This document shows, in pieces, positions 24,549 to 32,552 of a stretch of 32,790 bases of DNA. Below the pieces are notes generated by a model that was not told the origin of the DNA, did no database searches, and saw only the letters and a list, made by a program, of their open reading frames with translations. Every line of letters begins with the position of its first letter. The first letter of the stretch is position 1. Source of the DNA: JAYSRU01 sp043720875 (GTDB lineage: Bacteria; Bacteroidota; Bacteroidia; Flavobacteriales_D; Crocinitomicaceae); assembly GCA_043720875.1 (NCBI GenBank), contig JAYSRU010000186.1:1-32790 (forward strand), written 5' to 3'. A program made the position numbers and the translations under genes.

Positions 24549-24567
24549 ATAAACCGTTTAAATTAAA

Positions 24568-25698
24568 TCAGTTTCTCTTTTTTGGGAAAATTTTTTGATA
24601 CATTTTATGTACGAATTTTATACTTTTTTCTTGGTTCGGAAAACTTTTATACGTCTTAGGTTCTTTTTGCATGATCTCGCCAAATTCTTCTCGGCTAATG
24701 CCTAGTTTTTTACAAAAAAACTGTATATCGCTTTCTATTTTACTTTCATCATAAGGCAACTTCAATAATTCTTTCAATGCTTCATCCCTTGTCAAGTGGC
24801 CTGAGCAAATTTGAGTAGAAAAGGTAGCTTTACGATAGTCAATATTATGTTTCACTGGAAGCATATATGATTGCCAGAGACCAGTAAAACGAGATTCATG
24901 ATGCTTTCCTCCGTAATATTTCCAACCTAACTCCTTCTCTAAAAAAGCCTTCGCTTCATCCTTGTTATATTGTATGTAGTTTAGAATATAAATTGATTTT
25001 ATCTTTTTGACTAACTTATAATACGTTTCATCCATCAGCCCAAATGCAATCGTGTGTTTTCGTGGTCTTGTTGAATACTTACGTACAATATGATTGTACA
25101 ATTTCATATCCTTCATTACATGATATCCCCATTGCAAAGGGAGAATACCTTCGCTAGAATAATTTCCTCCAGAAATCAAATATTTAATGCCATGTTTGGC
25201 TGCTGTTACATGCAAAGATCCCGGAATTGCAAGATCGGTAGGCATATCCAAATCTACAATTGATGACCTTAGAAACGCCAGTTGTATTTCTTTAAACTCC
25301 TGCCAATCCAAAACATAACTCACATATTCTAGTTCCAGACTTTTACATATGTTCTTAATGTTTTGCACGGCAATTTCGGAATCCCAACCATTGTCTAAAT
25401 GCATTAATAATGGTTTTAAACCATATTGTTTGCACAAATACGCTGTATAACAGCTGTCTACTCCCCCACTGATACCAACTAAACAATCAAATTCTTTTCC
25501 TTTACCAGAAAATTTGATCGTTTCAATTATTTGCTCAAGCTCCAATTTAGACTTTTCACCTCTATATTTGTTTTGTTGTAATGTGTCATAATGCTGGATA
25601 CAATGATTACATTGTCCAATTTCATCAAATGTAATATCTGGATCTGTTGTGTCCATAACACACCTCACGCATTGCTTGTAATTGATCTCGTTTTGCAT
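24568..25698 (-). CDS. N-acetyl sugar amidotransferase (WbpG/PseA-like)
   Basis: This 376-residue protein belongs to the PP-loop ATP pyrophosphatase enzymes that convert a sugar N-acetyl group to an acetamidino group, using ammonia from a HisH/HisF pair. It has an N-terminal zinc-ribbon-like CxxC pair (C10, C13 and C30, C33, in CVRCVMDTTDPDITFDEIG and CNHC) and the ATP-binding SGGVDS at 77-82 in LVGISGGVDSCYTA. It also has the family segments HLDNGWDSE, ISGGNYSSEGILPLQWGYH and HHESRFTGLWQSYMLP. Characterised relatives are WbpG (3-acetamidino-mannuronic acid of Pseudomonas O antigen) and PseA (amidinated pseudaminic acid). HisF and HisH homologues lie directly upstream in the same operon, as for WbpG. 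Given the LegB-like genes across the divergent promoter region, the substrate is perhaps a legionaminic-type acid; this part is inferred. Confidence 0.88.
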   Translation of the reverse strand: MQNEINYKQCVRCVMDTTDPDITFDEIGQCNHCIQHYDTLQQNKYRGEKSKLELEQIIETIKFSGKGKEFDCLVGISGGVDSCYTAYLCKQYGLKPLLMHLDNGWDSEIAVQNIKNICKSLELEYVSYVLDWQEFKEIQLAFLRSSIVDLDMPTDLAIPGSLHVTAAKHGIKYLISGGNYSSEGILPLQWGYHVMKDMKLYNHIVRKYSTRPRKHTIAFGLMDETYYKLVKKIKSIYILNYIQYNKDEAKAFLEKELGWKYYGGKHHESRFTGLWQSYMLPVKHNIDYRKATFSTQICSGHLTRDEALKELLKLPYDESKIESDIQFFCKKLGISREEFGEIMQKEPKTYKSFPNQEKSIKFVHKMYQKIFPKKRN

Positions 25699-25747
25699 AC
25701 TTCAAAAGTAAACAAGTTTTTGCAACAGATAGATAAAAGTTATGTTT

Positions 25748-26497
25748 TTAAAAGAAATCTTTGCTTTCAGGATAATTTATTAGAACACCCTTTAGCTTAC
25801 TTTGATACACAAACAAGCTACCCGCAGCAACCGCGTTTGCCAAACCGATTGAAAAGCCATCACTCAAATCTTTAAGTGACCCGGCACCTCCCAAGGCGAC
25901 TACAGGTATGGTTAATTTTTCCGAAATAGATCGTATTAAATCCAAGTCATAACCTAACATTGCACCATCATTAACTATCGATTGGATAATAATCTCGCCC
26001 GCTCCCATTTCTTCCATTTTAAGCGCAAAATCTAATGGTGCAATTCCAAAAGATTTAGTTCCTGAATGTCCCCAAACTTCCATTCCTCTAAACATTTTCT
26101 TTCTGCAGTCAATACATACGGCAATAGTTGATGACCCAAAAACCGCCGCAGCCTCTCTAATAAACTCAGGATTCTTTATCGCAGCCGTACCAATTATCAC
26201 TTTTTCTGCGCCCGCATTTATTGCTTTCCGAACACGCTCTATCGAATTTATTCCTCCACCTACCACGAAAGGCATATTAGCCTCTGAACCAATTTCATGT
26301 ATCAGTTTACAATCAACCATACGATTTTCTGCACTTGCCGTGATATCCAAAAAAATAATCTCATCAGCTTTTAGGTCATTAAATATTCGAACAGCATTGA
26401 TTGGATCACCAATATATTTATGTTTTTTGAAGGCTATTGACTTAACCAAACCACCTTCTTTTAATAGTAAAACTGGAATAACTCTAGGGCGAAACAT
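25748..26497 (-). CDS. HisF-like ammonia-channel subunit for sugar amidation
   Basis: The 249-residue protein is a (beta/alpha)8 barrel of the HisF family: RVIPVLLLKEGGLVKS at the start, FVVGGGINSIERV near 77-89, GAEKVIIGTAA, VCIDCRKK and PVVALGGAGSLKDL. Aligned to the histidine enzyme, D130 is present but the catalytic D11 is L11, so imidazole-glycerol-phosphate synthesis is not expected. The sequence is of the paralogue type found next to WbpG-like amidotransferases, where the barrel guides ammonia from the HisH-like glutaminase. It lies 2 bases after the HisH-like gene and 49 bases before the amidotransferase gene. No other histidine gene is nearby. An alternative, a standalone HisF of the his pathway, is unlikely for these reasons. 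Confidence 0.88.
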   Translation of the reverse strand: MFRPRVIPVLLLKEGGLVKSIAFKKHKYIGDPINAVRIFNDLKADEIIFLDITASAENRMVDCKLIHEIGSEANMPFVVGGGINSIERVRKAINAGAEKVIIGTAAIKNPEFIREAAAVFGSSTIAVCIDCRKKMFRGMEVWGHSGTKSFGIAPLDFALKMEEMGAGEIIIQSIVNDGAMLGYDLDLIRSISEKLTIPVVALGGAGSLKDLSDGFSIGLANAVAAGSLFVYQSKLKGVLINYPESKDFF

Positions 26498-26499
26498 AT

Positions 26500-27123
26500 T
26501 TAAAGAGATAAAAAGTTACTTATCATTTTTGTACCTACATCATGGCTTTTTTCAGGATGATATTGAACGCCAAAAATATTATCCATTTCCAATGCTGAAA
26601 CAAAATCATAGCTATAATTTGTTGTGTTGAGTATGATCGCATTTTTATCTGTTTGAATATGATACGAATGAACGAAATAAAATTCTGAGTTAGATTCAAT
26701 ACCTCGCATCAACTTGCTTTCCTTGTTTATCTCGATCGTATTCCATCCAATGTGTGGTACTTTGAATCTATATTTATCGTTCACATTAAATCGAACAACT
26801 TTAGCATCTAGCCATCCCAATCCTTCACAATCCCCTTCTTCGCTATACATTGTCATTAATTGTAAACCTAAGCAAATTCCTAAAATAGGTGTTTTTTTTT
26901 CGCATACAGCAATTGTTAACGCTTCAGTCAAATTTAACTCATTCAGTTGATGCATGGCGTTTCTAAAATGACCTACTCCAGGTAATATTATTTTTTTGGC
27001 ATTCACAATTAAATCATAATCACTGGTGACAACCGCATTATAACCCAACATCTCCACTTTTTTTACAACAGACGACAGATTACCTGCCCCGTAATCAACT
27101 ATTGTTATGTGCTTTTCTATCAT
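26500..27123 (-). CDS. HisH-like glutamine amidotransferase for sugar amidation
   Basis: The 207-residue protein is a class I glutaminase: IVDYGAGNLSSVVKKVEMLG at the start, ILPGVGHF oxyanion-loop region at 46-53, the nucleophile C84 in ILGICLGLQLM, and the H189/E191 pair in GVQYHPEKSH. It releases ammonia from glutamine for use by its HisF-like partner. All catalytic residues are intact. It forms an operon with the HisF-like and WbpG-like genes, which together match the three-part amidation system of Pseudomonas O-antigen clusters. By sequence alone it could pass for the histidine-pathway HisH; the neighbours decide against this. Confidence 0.88.
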   Translation of the reverse strand: MIEKHITIVDYGAGNLSSVVKKVEMLGYNAVVTSDYDLIVNAKKIILPGVGHFRNAMHQLNELNLTEALTIAVCEKKTPILGICLGLQLMTMYSEEGDCEGLGWLDAKVVRFNVNDKYRFKVPHIGWNTIEINKESKLMRGIESNSEFYFVHSYHIQTDKNAIILNTTNYSYDFVSALEMDNIFGVQYHPEKSHDVGTKMISNFLSL

Positions 27124-27142
27124 CTTAACTTAACCATTAGAT

Positions 27143-28408
27143 TTAAAAATTAGCATGAATAAAATTTGCCAATTTGTCAAGCTGTACCTTCCGCGTATAC
27201 TCGGATGGGTCTAACGAATTGCACGCTATAACTCCTTTTTTTTCAAACTCATCTTTTAATTTTTCCAACGCTTGAACCAAATCTAACGGATCCCTAATTA
27301 TTACACCTGCATTTTGTTTCAAAATTGCAGCTTGTTGCGTTGACTCGCCTTCAAAACAAAATAAAATTTGCCTTTTGGAAGCGAAATAATCAAATATTTT
27401 TGTGCCAACAACATCAAAATTGTTAAACAAAACCAAGACATGTGATTTTCTGTAAACTTCAACTATCTCAACATTAGAAACACTTTTTGAAGTAATTATT
27501 TTGTTTCTTAAAGATGGATTAATTTGAATAATTTTTTCAATCCTCGCGTCGTCATGCATCCCGATAAAGTTTATTTTGAATTGAAAATTAGGGTATTTAG
27601 CAATGAAACTAATCACTCCTGCAAAAAATTCTTCTATCGGATGGTAATCATATATGCTACCCGCATGTGTAATGATCAACTCATTAAACTGAAACGGTCT
27701 AATATCGTTAAATATAGCTTCGTTATACCCATTACCACTTAGTATAGTTTTCGAATGTTTGTTATTAATTGGTATGGTACTCAATACATAATCAGAAACA
27801 GAACACACGGCATCCGCATTTTTCAAAATTCGACGCTCTATGAAATTAAGGTATAAATATAAAGGATAGAACCCTTTTTTTAGATCGTAGCTCCAAGGAT
27901 CTCTATAGTCAGCAAGCCAAGGAATATCAAATTTTTTAGAAAGTTTAGCAGCATAATGAAATAATACATAAGGATCCCCTGTTGCAATAATTAAATCTAT
28001 TTTCTCTTTTTTTAAAAAATCTACTGCGGTTGTGTAAATTATTTTTTTACTGCCGACCGGTACTAAATACTGTAATAATTCAATCAGGGTAGAATATATT
28101 TTGCGAAGCAGTTTAAATCTTGTTTTACCGTATTTAATTAATAGTTTTTGAGAAAAATTTAATGAAGTTGGGCACCAATAGGTAACCACATCATTTTCAG
28201 TTTCAATATCGGTCTCATGGGATATGGTGTCTGAAACATATGGATAATCTAAGTGTTTCAGATTTTTCCAATTTTTGGTAATAACCGTACAATGAATATT
28301 ATGTTTATGAAAATTTTCAGCCCAATACTTTGGTCGAATTCCACCAACAGAAACATACGGCGGATAATCGTAAGCAAGAATTAATATTTTTTTTTGCGGG
28401 GAACTCAT
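27143..28408 (-). CDS. Glycosyltransferase, GT4-like
   Basis: The 421-residue protein starts KKILILAYDYPPYVSVGGIRP, the N-terminal strand and loop of GT-B enzymes, followed by PKYWAENFHKH and a TVITK strand. A central LIIATGDPYVLFHYAAKLSK stretch and PWLADYRDPW are typical of GT4-like glycosyltransferases of surface-polysaccharide clusters. The C-terminal donor half is recognisable (ITHAGSIYDYHP, then KIFDYFASKRQILFCFEGE), but the classical EX7E is replaced by a weaker K-x-x-DYF motif. It is the first gene of the amidation operon (19 bases before the HisH-like gene), so it may transfer the amidinated sugar or a neighbour of it. The substrate is not readable. Confidence 0.85.
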   Translation of the reverse strand: MSSPQKKILILAYDYPPYVSVGGIRPKYWAENFHKHNIHCTVITKNWKNLKHLDYPYVSDTISHETDIETENDVVTYWCPTSLNFSQKLLIKYGKTRFKLLRKIYSTLIELLQYLVPVGSKKIIYTTAVDFLKKEKIDLIIATGDPYVLFHYAAKLSKKFDIPWLADYRDPWSYDLKKGFYPLYLYLNFIERRILKNADAVCSVSDYVLSTIPINNKHSKTILSGNGYNEAIFNDIRPFQFNELIITHAGSIYDYHPIEEFFAGVISFIAKYPNFQFKINFIGMHDDARIEKIIQINPSLRNKIITSKSVSNVEIVEVYRKSHVLVLFNNFDVVGTKIFDYFASKRQILFCFEGESTQQAAILKQNAGVIIRDPLDLVQALEKLKDEFEKKGVIACNSLDPSEYTRKVQLDKLANFIHANF

Positions 28409-28430
28409 CCTTCAATCTTCTTTTTAAAAC

Positions 28431-28444
28431 AATATTGCAATATT
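28431..28444. repeat. Perfect 14-bp palindrome in the divergent sugar-locus spacer
   Basis: AATATTGCAATATT reads the same on both strands and lies 22 bases upstream of the GT4-like gene start (minus strand). The surrounding spacer (28409-28630) is very AT-rich and otherwise shows only the plus-strand -7 box. It could be an operator or chance in AT-rich DNA. Confidence 0.35.
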
Positions 28445-28606
28445 AACATGAATATTTAATAAATATAAATATTTTATTTACTGAAAACATATCTCGATAA
28501 ACAGTGGTATTATTTAAGTAAATTACACCTCGTATAACAAGTAAATCAATCTACACAATTCTTCAAAAGAAACCGAACAAAATCAGAGATTTTCAATAAA
28601 AAAATG

Positions 28607-28614
28607 TAGGTTTG
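28607..28614 (+). promoter_or_regulatory. -7 box of the LegB-like operon
   Basis: TAGGTTTG matches TAnnTTTG exactly, 16 bases before the ATG at 28631; transcription should start near 28620. This also rejects the TTG at 28625 as the likely start. No clear -33 box is seen, and no good box was found for the divergent minus-strand operon. Confidence 0.5.
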
Positions 28615-28630
28615 TGCATAAAAATTGTTT

Positions 28631-29605
28631 ATGAAAGTTTTGGTGACAGGCGCAGATGGATTTATTGGGTCTCATTTAACTGATATTTTACTAGATCAGG
28701 GCTACCACGTGAGGGCCATTAGCCTTTATAATTCATTCAATAATTGGGGATGGCTCGAAGGCAAAAATCATCCAAACCTAGAAATAATATCGGGTGATGT
28801 AAGGGATTCCTTTTTTTGTCGTAATGCCATGAAAGATATTGAAATTGTTTTTCACTTGGCTGCACTTATTGCAATACCCTATTCGTACGTCGCACCACAA
28901 AGTTACATCGACACGAACGTTAATGGAACGTTGAATATTTGCCAAGCTGCGTTAGACTTCAACGTTAAGCGCGTTATAGTTGCTTCGACATCCGAAGTTT
29001 ATGGTACTGCGAAATATGTTCCGATTGATGAAAATCACCCCAAACAGGCACAATCTCCCTACTCCGCTTCTAAAATTGGCGCTGATGCAATTGCAATGAG
29101 TTATTATACGTCGTTCAATCTACCCATTACAATTGCTCGACCTTTTAACACCTACGGTCCACGACAATCGGCACGGGCAATTATTCCTAGCATCATATCT
29201 CAAATTGCAGCTGGAATGACGCAAATTAAAGTCGGTGATTTGAGTCCTACGAGAGATTTGAATTTTGTTAGAGATACCTGTCAAGGATTTATTGCCATTG
29301 CACAAAATGACGTTTGTATCGGAGAAGAAATCAATATTGCTTCTAATTTTGAAATCTCCATGCAAGACACATTACAGTTAATTGCTAAAACGATGAAAAA
29401 AGAAGTTGACTTTATTCAAGATGAAAACAGGTTGCGCCCAGCAAAATCTGAAGTATTCAGACTATGGGGAAGTAACGCTAAGTTGATAGAACTCACCGGA
29501 TTCAAACCCACATATAGTTTAGAGACTGGACTACAAGAAACGATAGAATGGTTTCTAAAAAGTGAAAATTTAGCAAAATATAAACCGGGAATTTACAACG
29601 TTTAA
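28631..29605 (+). CDS. NAD-dependent nucleotide-sugar 4,6-dehydratase, LegB-like
   Basis: The 324-residue protein is an extended short-chain dehydrogenase. Visible are the NAD-binding GADGFIGSH (GxxGxxG) at 7-15, the hallmark SLYNSFNNWGWLE at 31-43, the active-site region STSEVYGTA at 119-127, and Y144/K148 in SPYSASK. RPFNTYGPRQSARAIIP and PTRDLNFV follow. The SLYNSFNNWGWLE and ARAIIP patterns are those I associate with LegB-type enzymes, which convert GDP- or UDP-GlcNAc to the 4-keto-6-deoxy sugar, the first step to legionaminic acid and to some 4-amino-4,6-dideoxy sugars. It is the first gene of a tightly packed operon; the aminotransferase follows after two bases. The exact nucleotide substrate cannot be read, although a PtmE-like gene downstream hints at GDP. 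Confidence 0.85.
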   Translation: MKVLVTGADGFIGSHLTDILLDQGYHVRAISLYNSFNNWGWLEGKNHPNLEIISGDVRDSFFCRNAMKDIEIVFHLAALIAIPYSYVAPQSYIDTNVNGTLNICQAALDFNVKRVIVASTSEVYGTAKYVPIDENHPKQAQSPYSASKIGADAIAMSYYTSFNLPITIARPFNTYGPRQSARAIIPSIISQIAAGMTQIKVGDLSPTRDLNFVRDTCQGFIAIAQNDVCIGEEINIASNFEISMQDTLQLIAKTMKKEVDFIQDENRLRPAKSEVFRLWGSNAKLIELTGFKPTYSLETGLQETIEWFLKSENLAKYKPGIYNV

Positions 29606-29607
29606 TT

Positions 29608-30741
29608 ATGTCCACACCTTATTCTATACCACTTTTTAAACTAAATTTTGACGAAAGAGAAGAGGCTGCTGTCTTAGCCACCATTCGATCTAGATGGATT
29701 TCTATGGGGCCAAAATGTGAAGAATTAGAGTCCCAATTTCAAAAATTACTCAATGCAAAACACGCACTCTCCTTATCTAATTGTACGGATGCCCTTCACT
29801 TGGCCTTAAAGGTTCTTGACATAAAAGAAGGAGATGAAGTTATTTGTCCATCACTAACTTTTGTAGCAACGGTTAACAGTATTAAATACGTAGGGGCTGT
29901 TCCTGTTTTTTGTGATGTGAATTCCATAGAAGATTTAAATATTTCAGCGGATAAAATCAGGTTGCTTATTACGCCGAAAACAAAAGCAATTATTGTTGTT
30001 CATTTGGCAGGCTTTCCATGTGAAATGGATGAAATTCTAAAAATCGCAAAAGACAATAATTTGAAGATCATTGAAGATGCCTGTCATTCTCCACTTTCCG
30101 AATATAAAGGGCAAAAAACTGGAACGATCGGAGATATCGGCTGCTTTAGTTTTTTCTCCAACAAGAATATTTCAACGGGAGAAGGAGGCATGATTGTCAC
30201 CCAAAATGAGGAGTTGTATAAACGCCTTAAACTCTTGCGTTCACACGGCATGACTTCAATGTCGTATCAAAGAGCTAGTGGGCACGCGACGACCTATGAT
30301 GTAGTTGAATTAGGATACAATTATCGCATGGATGACATAAGAGCTTCTATCGGTATTGTTCAATTAGAAAAACTGCAACATGACCTGGATAAGCGCGCGA
30401 TAGTTAGAAATAACTATATAAAAAACCTAGGTAAATTAAAATCTATTGTGATTCCGTTCTTAAACAACGAAACATTTGTTTCTAATTACATCATGCCTAT
30501 TATTCTATTAAATTCCAATGCAGAAAATAGGGATAGAGTTAGAGACCGATTGCATGAAAAAGGAATACAAACAAGTGTACACTACCCGGCTATACATCGT
30601 TTTTCCATCTATAATGCACAAACAAATAAATTGCCCATAACAGACTATGTTACGGACAATGAAATTACATTACCCATGTTTGGTGATTTATCAGAAACAG
30701 AAGTTGAATACATCTGTCAGTCACTTAGAGAGATTCTATAA
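29608..30741 (+). CDS. PLP-dependent sugar aminotransferase (DegT/DnrJ/EryC1/StrS family)
   Basis: The 377-residue protein has the family motifs PLF at the start, SNCTDALHLAL (57-67), the D157 that pairs with the PLP ring in IIEDACHSP, and the Schiff-base lysine K186 in FSFFSNKNISTGEGG. LLRSHGM and the GYNYRMDDIRASIG segment follow. Such enzymes put an amino group from glutamate on C4 of the keto sugar made by the preceding dehydratase. By context it fills the role of LegC; from sequence alone I can only assign the superfamily. It is two bases from the dehydratase gene and overlaps the next gene by one base (TAATG). Confidence 0.9.
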   Translation: MSTPYSIPLFKLNFDEREEAAVLATIRSRWISMGPKCEELESQFQKLLNAKHALSLSNCTDALHLALKVLDIKEGDEVICPSLTFVATVNSIKYVGAVPVFCDVNSIEDLNISADKIRLLITPKTKAIIVVHLAGFPCEMDEILKIAKDNNLKIIEDACHSPLSEYKGQKTGTIGDIGCFSFFSNKNISTGEGGMIVTQNEELYKRLKLLRSHGMTSMSYQRASGHATTYDVVELGYNYRMDDIRASIGIVQLEKLQHDLDKRAIVRNNYIKNLGKLKSIVIPFLNNETFVSNYIMPIILLNSNAENRDRVRDRLHEKGIQTSVHYPAIHRFSIYNAQTNKLPITDYVTDNEITLPMFGDLSETEVEYICQSLREIL

Positions 30742-31916
30742 TGCACTTTAACGAAACAAAATATTTGCTAATTTTTGGAGGGAGCATTTTGCAGCGTTCG
30801 TTAATCTTAAATGCAAAAAAAATGGGAATAATTACAGTTGTTATTGATCCTGATGAAGATGCATCTGAACGAAATACCTCAGACTTTTTTGAAGTAGTTG
30901 CAGGTAATGATTTTGAAGGAACCTGTGAAGTGGTTATGAAATATAACATCTCTGGAGTCATTACATCAGCAACAGACAAGCCATTAGTAATGATGGCTAA
31001 GATTGCTGAAAAATATAACTTCCCATTTTATTCTGTAGCTACTGCACAAATGGCAACTGATAAGTGGATGATGAAAAAAATATTTCAAGACAATGCTATT
31101 CCTTGCGCAAAAGGGATTGAAACGAAAGAAATAATCCCAATTGCTAATTACCCAGTTATACTTAAACCTAAGGATAACTCGGGAAGCAGAGGGGTTTATT
31201 ATTGTGAAACGGCTGAGCAATTAAATACGTATTTCGAGCAGTCCAAAACGTACACTAAAAAAGATTCGGTCATTATTGAAGATTTTATACCAGGAGCAGA
31301 ATTCAGTGTGGAGGCAATCCATTCAGAAAATCACACCACTGTAGTTCAGATAACTGAAAAAACAACATCTTCATTTCCCTTCAATGTCGAATTAGCACAT
31401 GTTGCTCCTGCCGTTTTAAGCAAACCCATTATTGATCAAATTAATACCGTAATTCTAAAAATTGCCACAGCGTTTAACTATAAATTTTGCGTGTCACATA
31501 CTGAATTGAAAGTTCACGGTAATTCGATTTCAATAATCGAGACTAGTCCAAGGTTGGGAGGTGATTTTATTACATCTCATTTGGTTCCGTTGTCGACAGG
31601 TATCAATATTGAACGCAAACTTATTGAGTTAACGCTTGGTGAAAAAAATACGGCTATTAACCTAAATCAAGTGTATAAAAAAATTGCTTCCATTCAATAC
31701 TTCAATTTAACTGGAGACTACCTTAATTCAGAAGTTGATGTATCCAAAATAATTGCAAAATACAAGCTTATTGAACTGAGTTTTGCATTGCATAAAGGGG
31801 ACAAAATTCCGAAAATCACTAATAGCTTAGATAGATATGGTTATTATATCTTTACGGTAGACTCTGTCGTTGAATTGATAGAGATGAAACAAAAAATTAG
31901 TAATGAATTCAACTAA
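30741..31916 (+). CDS. ATP-grasp ligase in the sugar operon
   Basis: The 391-residue protein has a preATP-grasp Rossmann-like domain (about 1-100, with LLIFGGSILQRSLILNAKKMG and VVIDPD). An ATP-grasp domain follows: PVILKPKDNSGSRGVYY near 133-149, IIEDFIPGAEFSVEA near 177-191, and HTELKV...SIIETSPRLGGDF near 252-276, with the paired acids that bind magnesium (HTE, E-T-S-P-R-L). These enzymes join a carboxylate to an amine through an acyl phosphate. Sequence resembles CarB/PurK-like ligases and L-amino-acid ligases; substrates are unknown. It sits exactly between an aminotransferase that creates a new sugar amine and a NeuD/PglD-like gene, where Campylobacter-type legionaminic clusters have an acetyltransferase. 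A role in N-acylating the sugar with an amino or hydroxy acid is an inference. Confidence 0.85.
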   Translation: MHFNETKYLLIFGGSILQRSLILNAKKMGIITVVIDPDEDASERNTSDFFEVVAGNDFEGTCEVVMKYNISGVITSATDKPLVMMAKIAEKYNFPFYSVATAQMATDKWMMKKIFQDNAIPCAKGIETKEIIPIANYPVILKPKDNSGSRGVYYCETAEQLNTYFEQSKTYTKKDSVIIEDFIPGAEFSVEAIHSENHTTVVQITEKTTSSFPFNVELAHVAPAVLSKPIIDQINTVILKIATAFNYKFCVSHTELKVHGNSISIIETSPRLGGDFITSHLVPLSTGINIERKLIELTLGEKNTAINLNQVYKKIASIQYFNLTGDYLNSEVDVSKIIAKYKLIELSFALHKGDKIPKITNSLDRYGYYIFTVDSVVELIEMKQKISNEFN

Positions 31917-31922
31917 ACTACC

Positions 31923-32552
31923 ATGAAACGAATCGCATTCATTGGCTCTGGAGAATTAAGTCAGCACATTGCTCACTATATTAAAACGGATACGGATCAT
32001 AAAATTATAGGGTTTTTTGATGATTTTGCGGAATTAAATTCAACCATTAACGCTTACAAAGTAATTGGTAGATTAGATGACATTATACCCTTTTACAACC
32101 AAGATATATTTGACGAATTAGTGAATGGTGTTGGTAACACAAGAATGGAATATAGAAAAAATGTTTTCGAAAGATTTTACACTCAAGTTCCGTTTCTTAC
32201 TTATATTCACTCTAGTTGTTTAGTTGATGTCTCTGCAAGCATCGGAATGGGTGTAATTGTCTTCCCAAAGGTTTTATTATATTATAATTCCGTGATAGAA
32301 AATAATGTTTTTATTCAAGTAGGCTCAACCGTTACCGATTCGACCGTAGGAAATCACACCATGATTTCTGGAAATGTGATTATAGCTGGTAGAACCACTA
32401 TTGGTGCGTGTTGTGACTTCGGAATATCGACCACGATAAGCAATGACTTGACGCTGTGCGATAATGTTCGAACAGGTGCTGGAACTGTAATTGTGAAAAA
32501 CATAAATGAACCTGGATTATATGTGGGAGTTCCCGCTCGAAAAATTAAGTAA
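31923..32552 (+). CDS. NeuD/PglD-family left-handed beta-helix protein (sugar acyltransferase-like)
   Basis: The 209-residue protein has a small nucleotide-sugar-binding N-domain (RIAFIGSGELSQHIAHYI, then IIGFFDD) and hexapeptide repeats from about 95 on (SASIGMGVIVFP, ENNVFIQVG, ...), ending GLYVGVPARKI like PglD. Family members acetylate a sugar amine or hydroxyl with acetyl-CoA. The catalytic motif of the family (E-H-E/D, as in IEHECVIGD) appears here as T138-D139-S140, and the coil is one residue shorter; only H145 in GNHTM remains nearby. So classical acetyltransfer is doubtful. It starts six bases after the ATP-grasp gene and is followed without gap by the CBS-domain gene. Confidence 0.85.
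   Translation: MKRIAFIGSGELSQHIAHYIKTDTDHKIIGFFDDFAELNSTINAYKVIGRLDDIIPFYNQDIFDELVNGVGNTRMEYRKNVFERFYTQVPFLTYIHSSCLVDVSASIGMGVIVFPKVLLYYNSVIENNVFIQVGSTVTDSTVGNHTMISGNVIIAGRTTIGACCDFGISTTISNDLTLCDNVRTGAGTVIVKNINEPGLYVGVPARKIK

Noticed and set aside
24549..24567. Inverted repeat TAAAC-C-GTTTA as a terminator between the converging genes
   Set aside because: The stem is only five AT-rich pairs and has no T-run on either strand.
25748..27123. HisF and HisH as part of a histidine biosynthesis operon
   Set aside because: No other his gene is present, HisF lacks catalytic D11, and a WbpG-type amidotransferase follows in the same operon.
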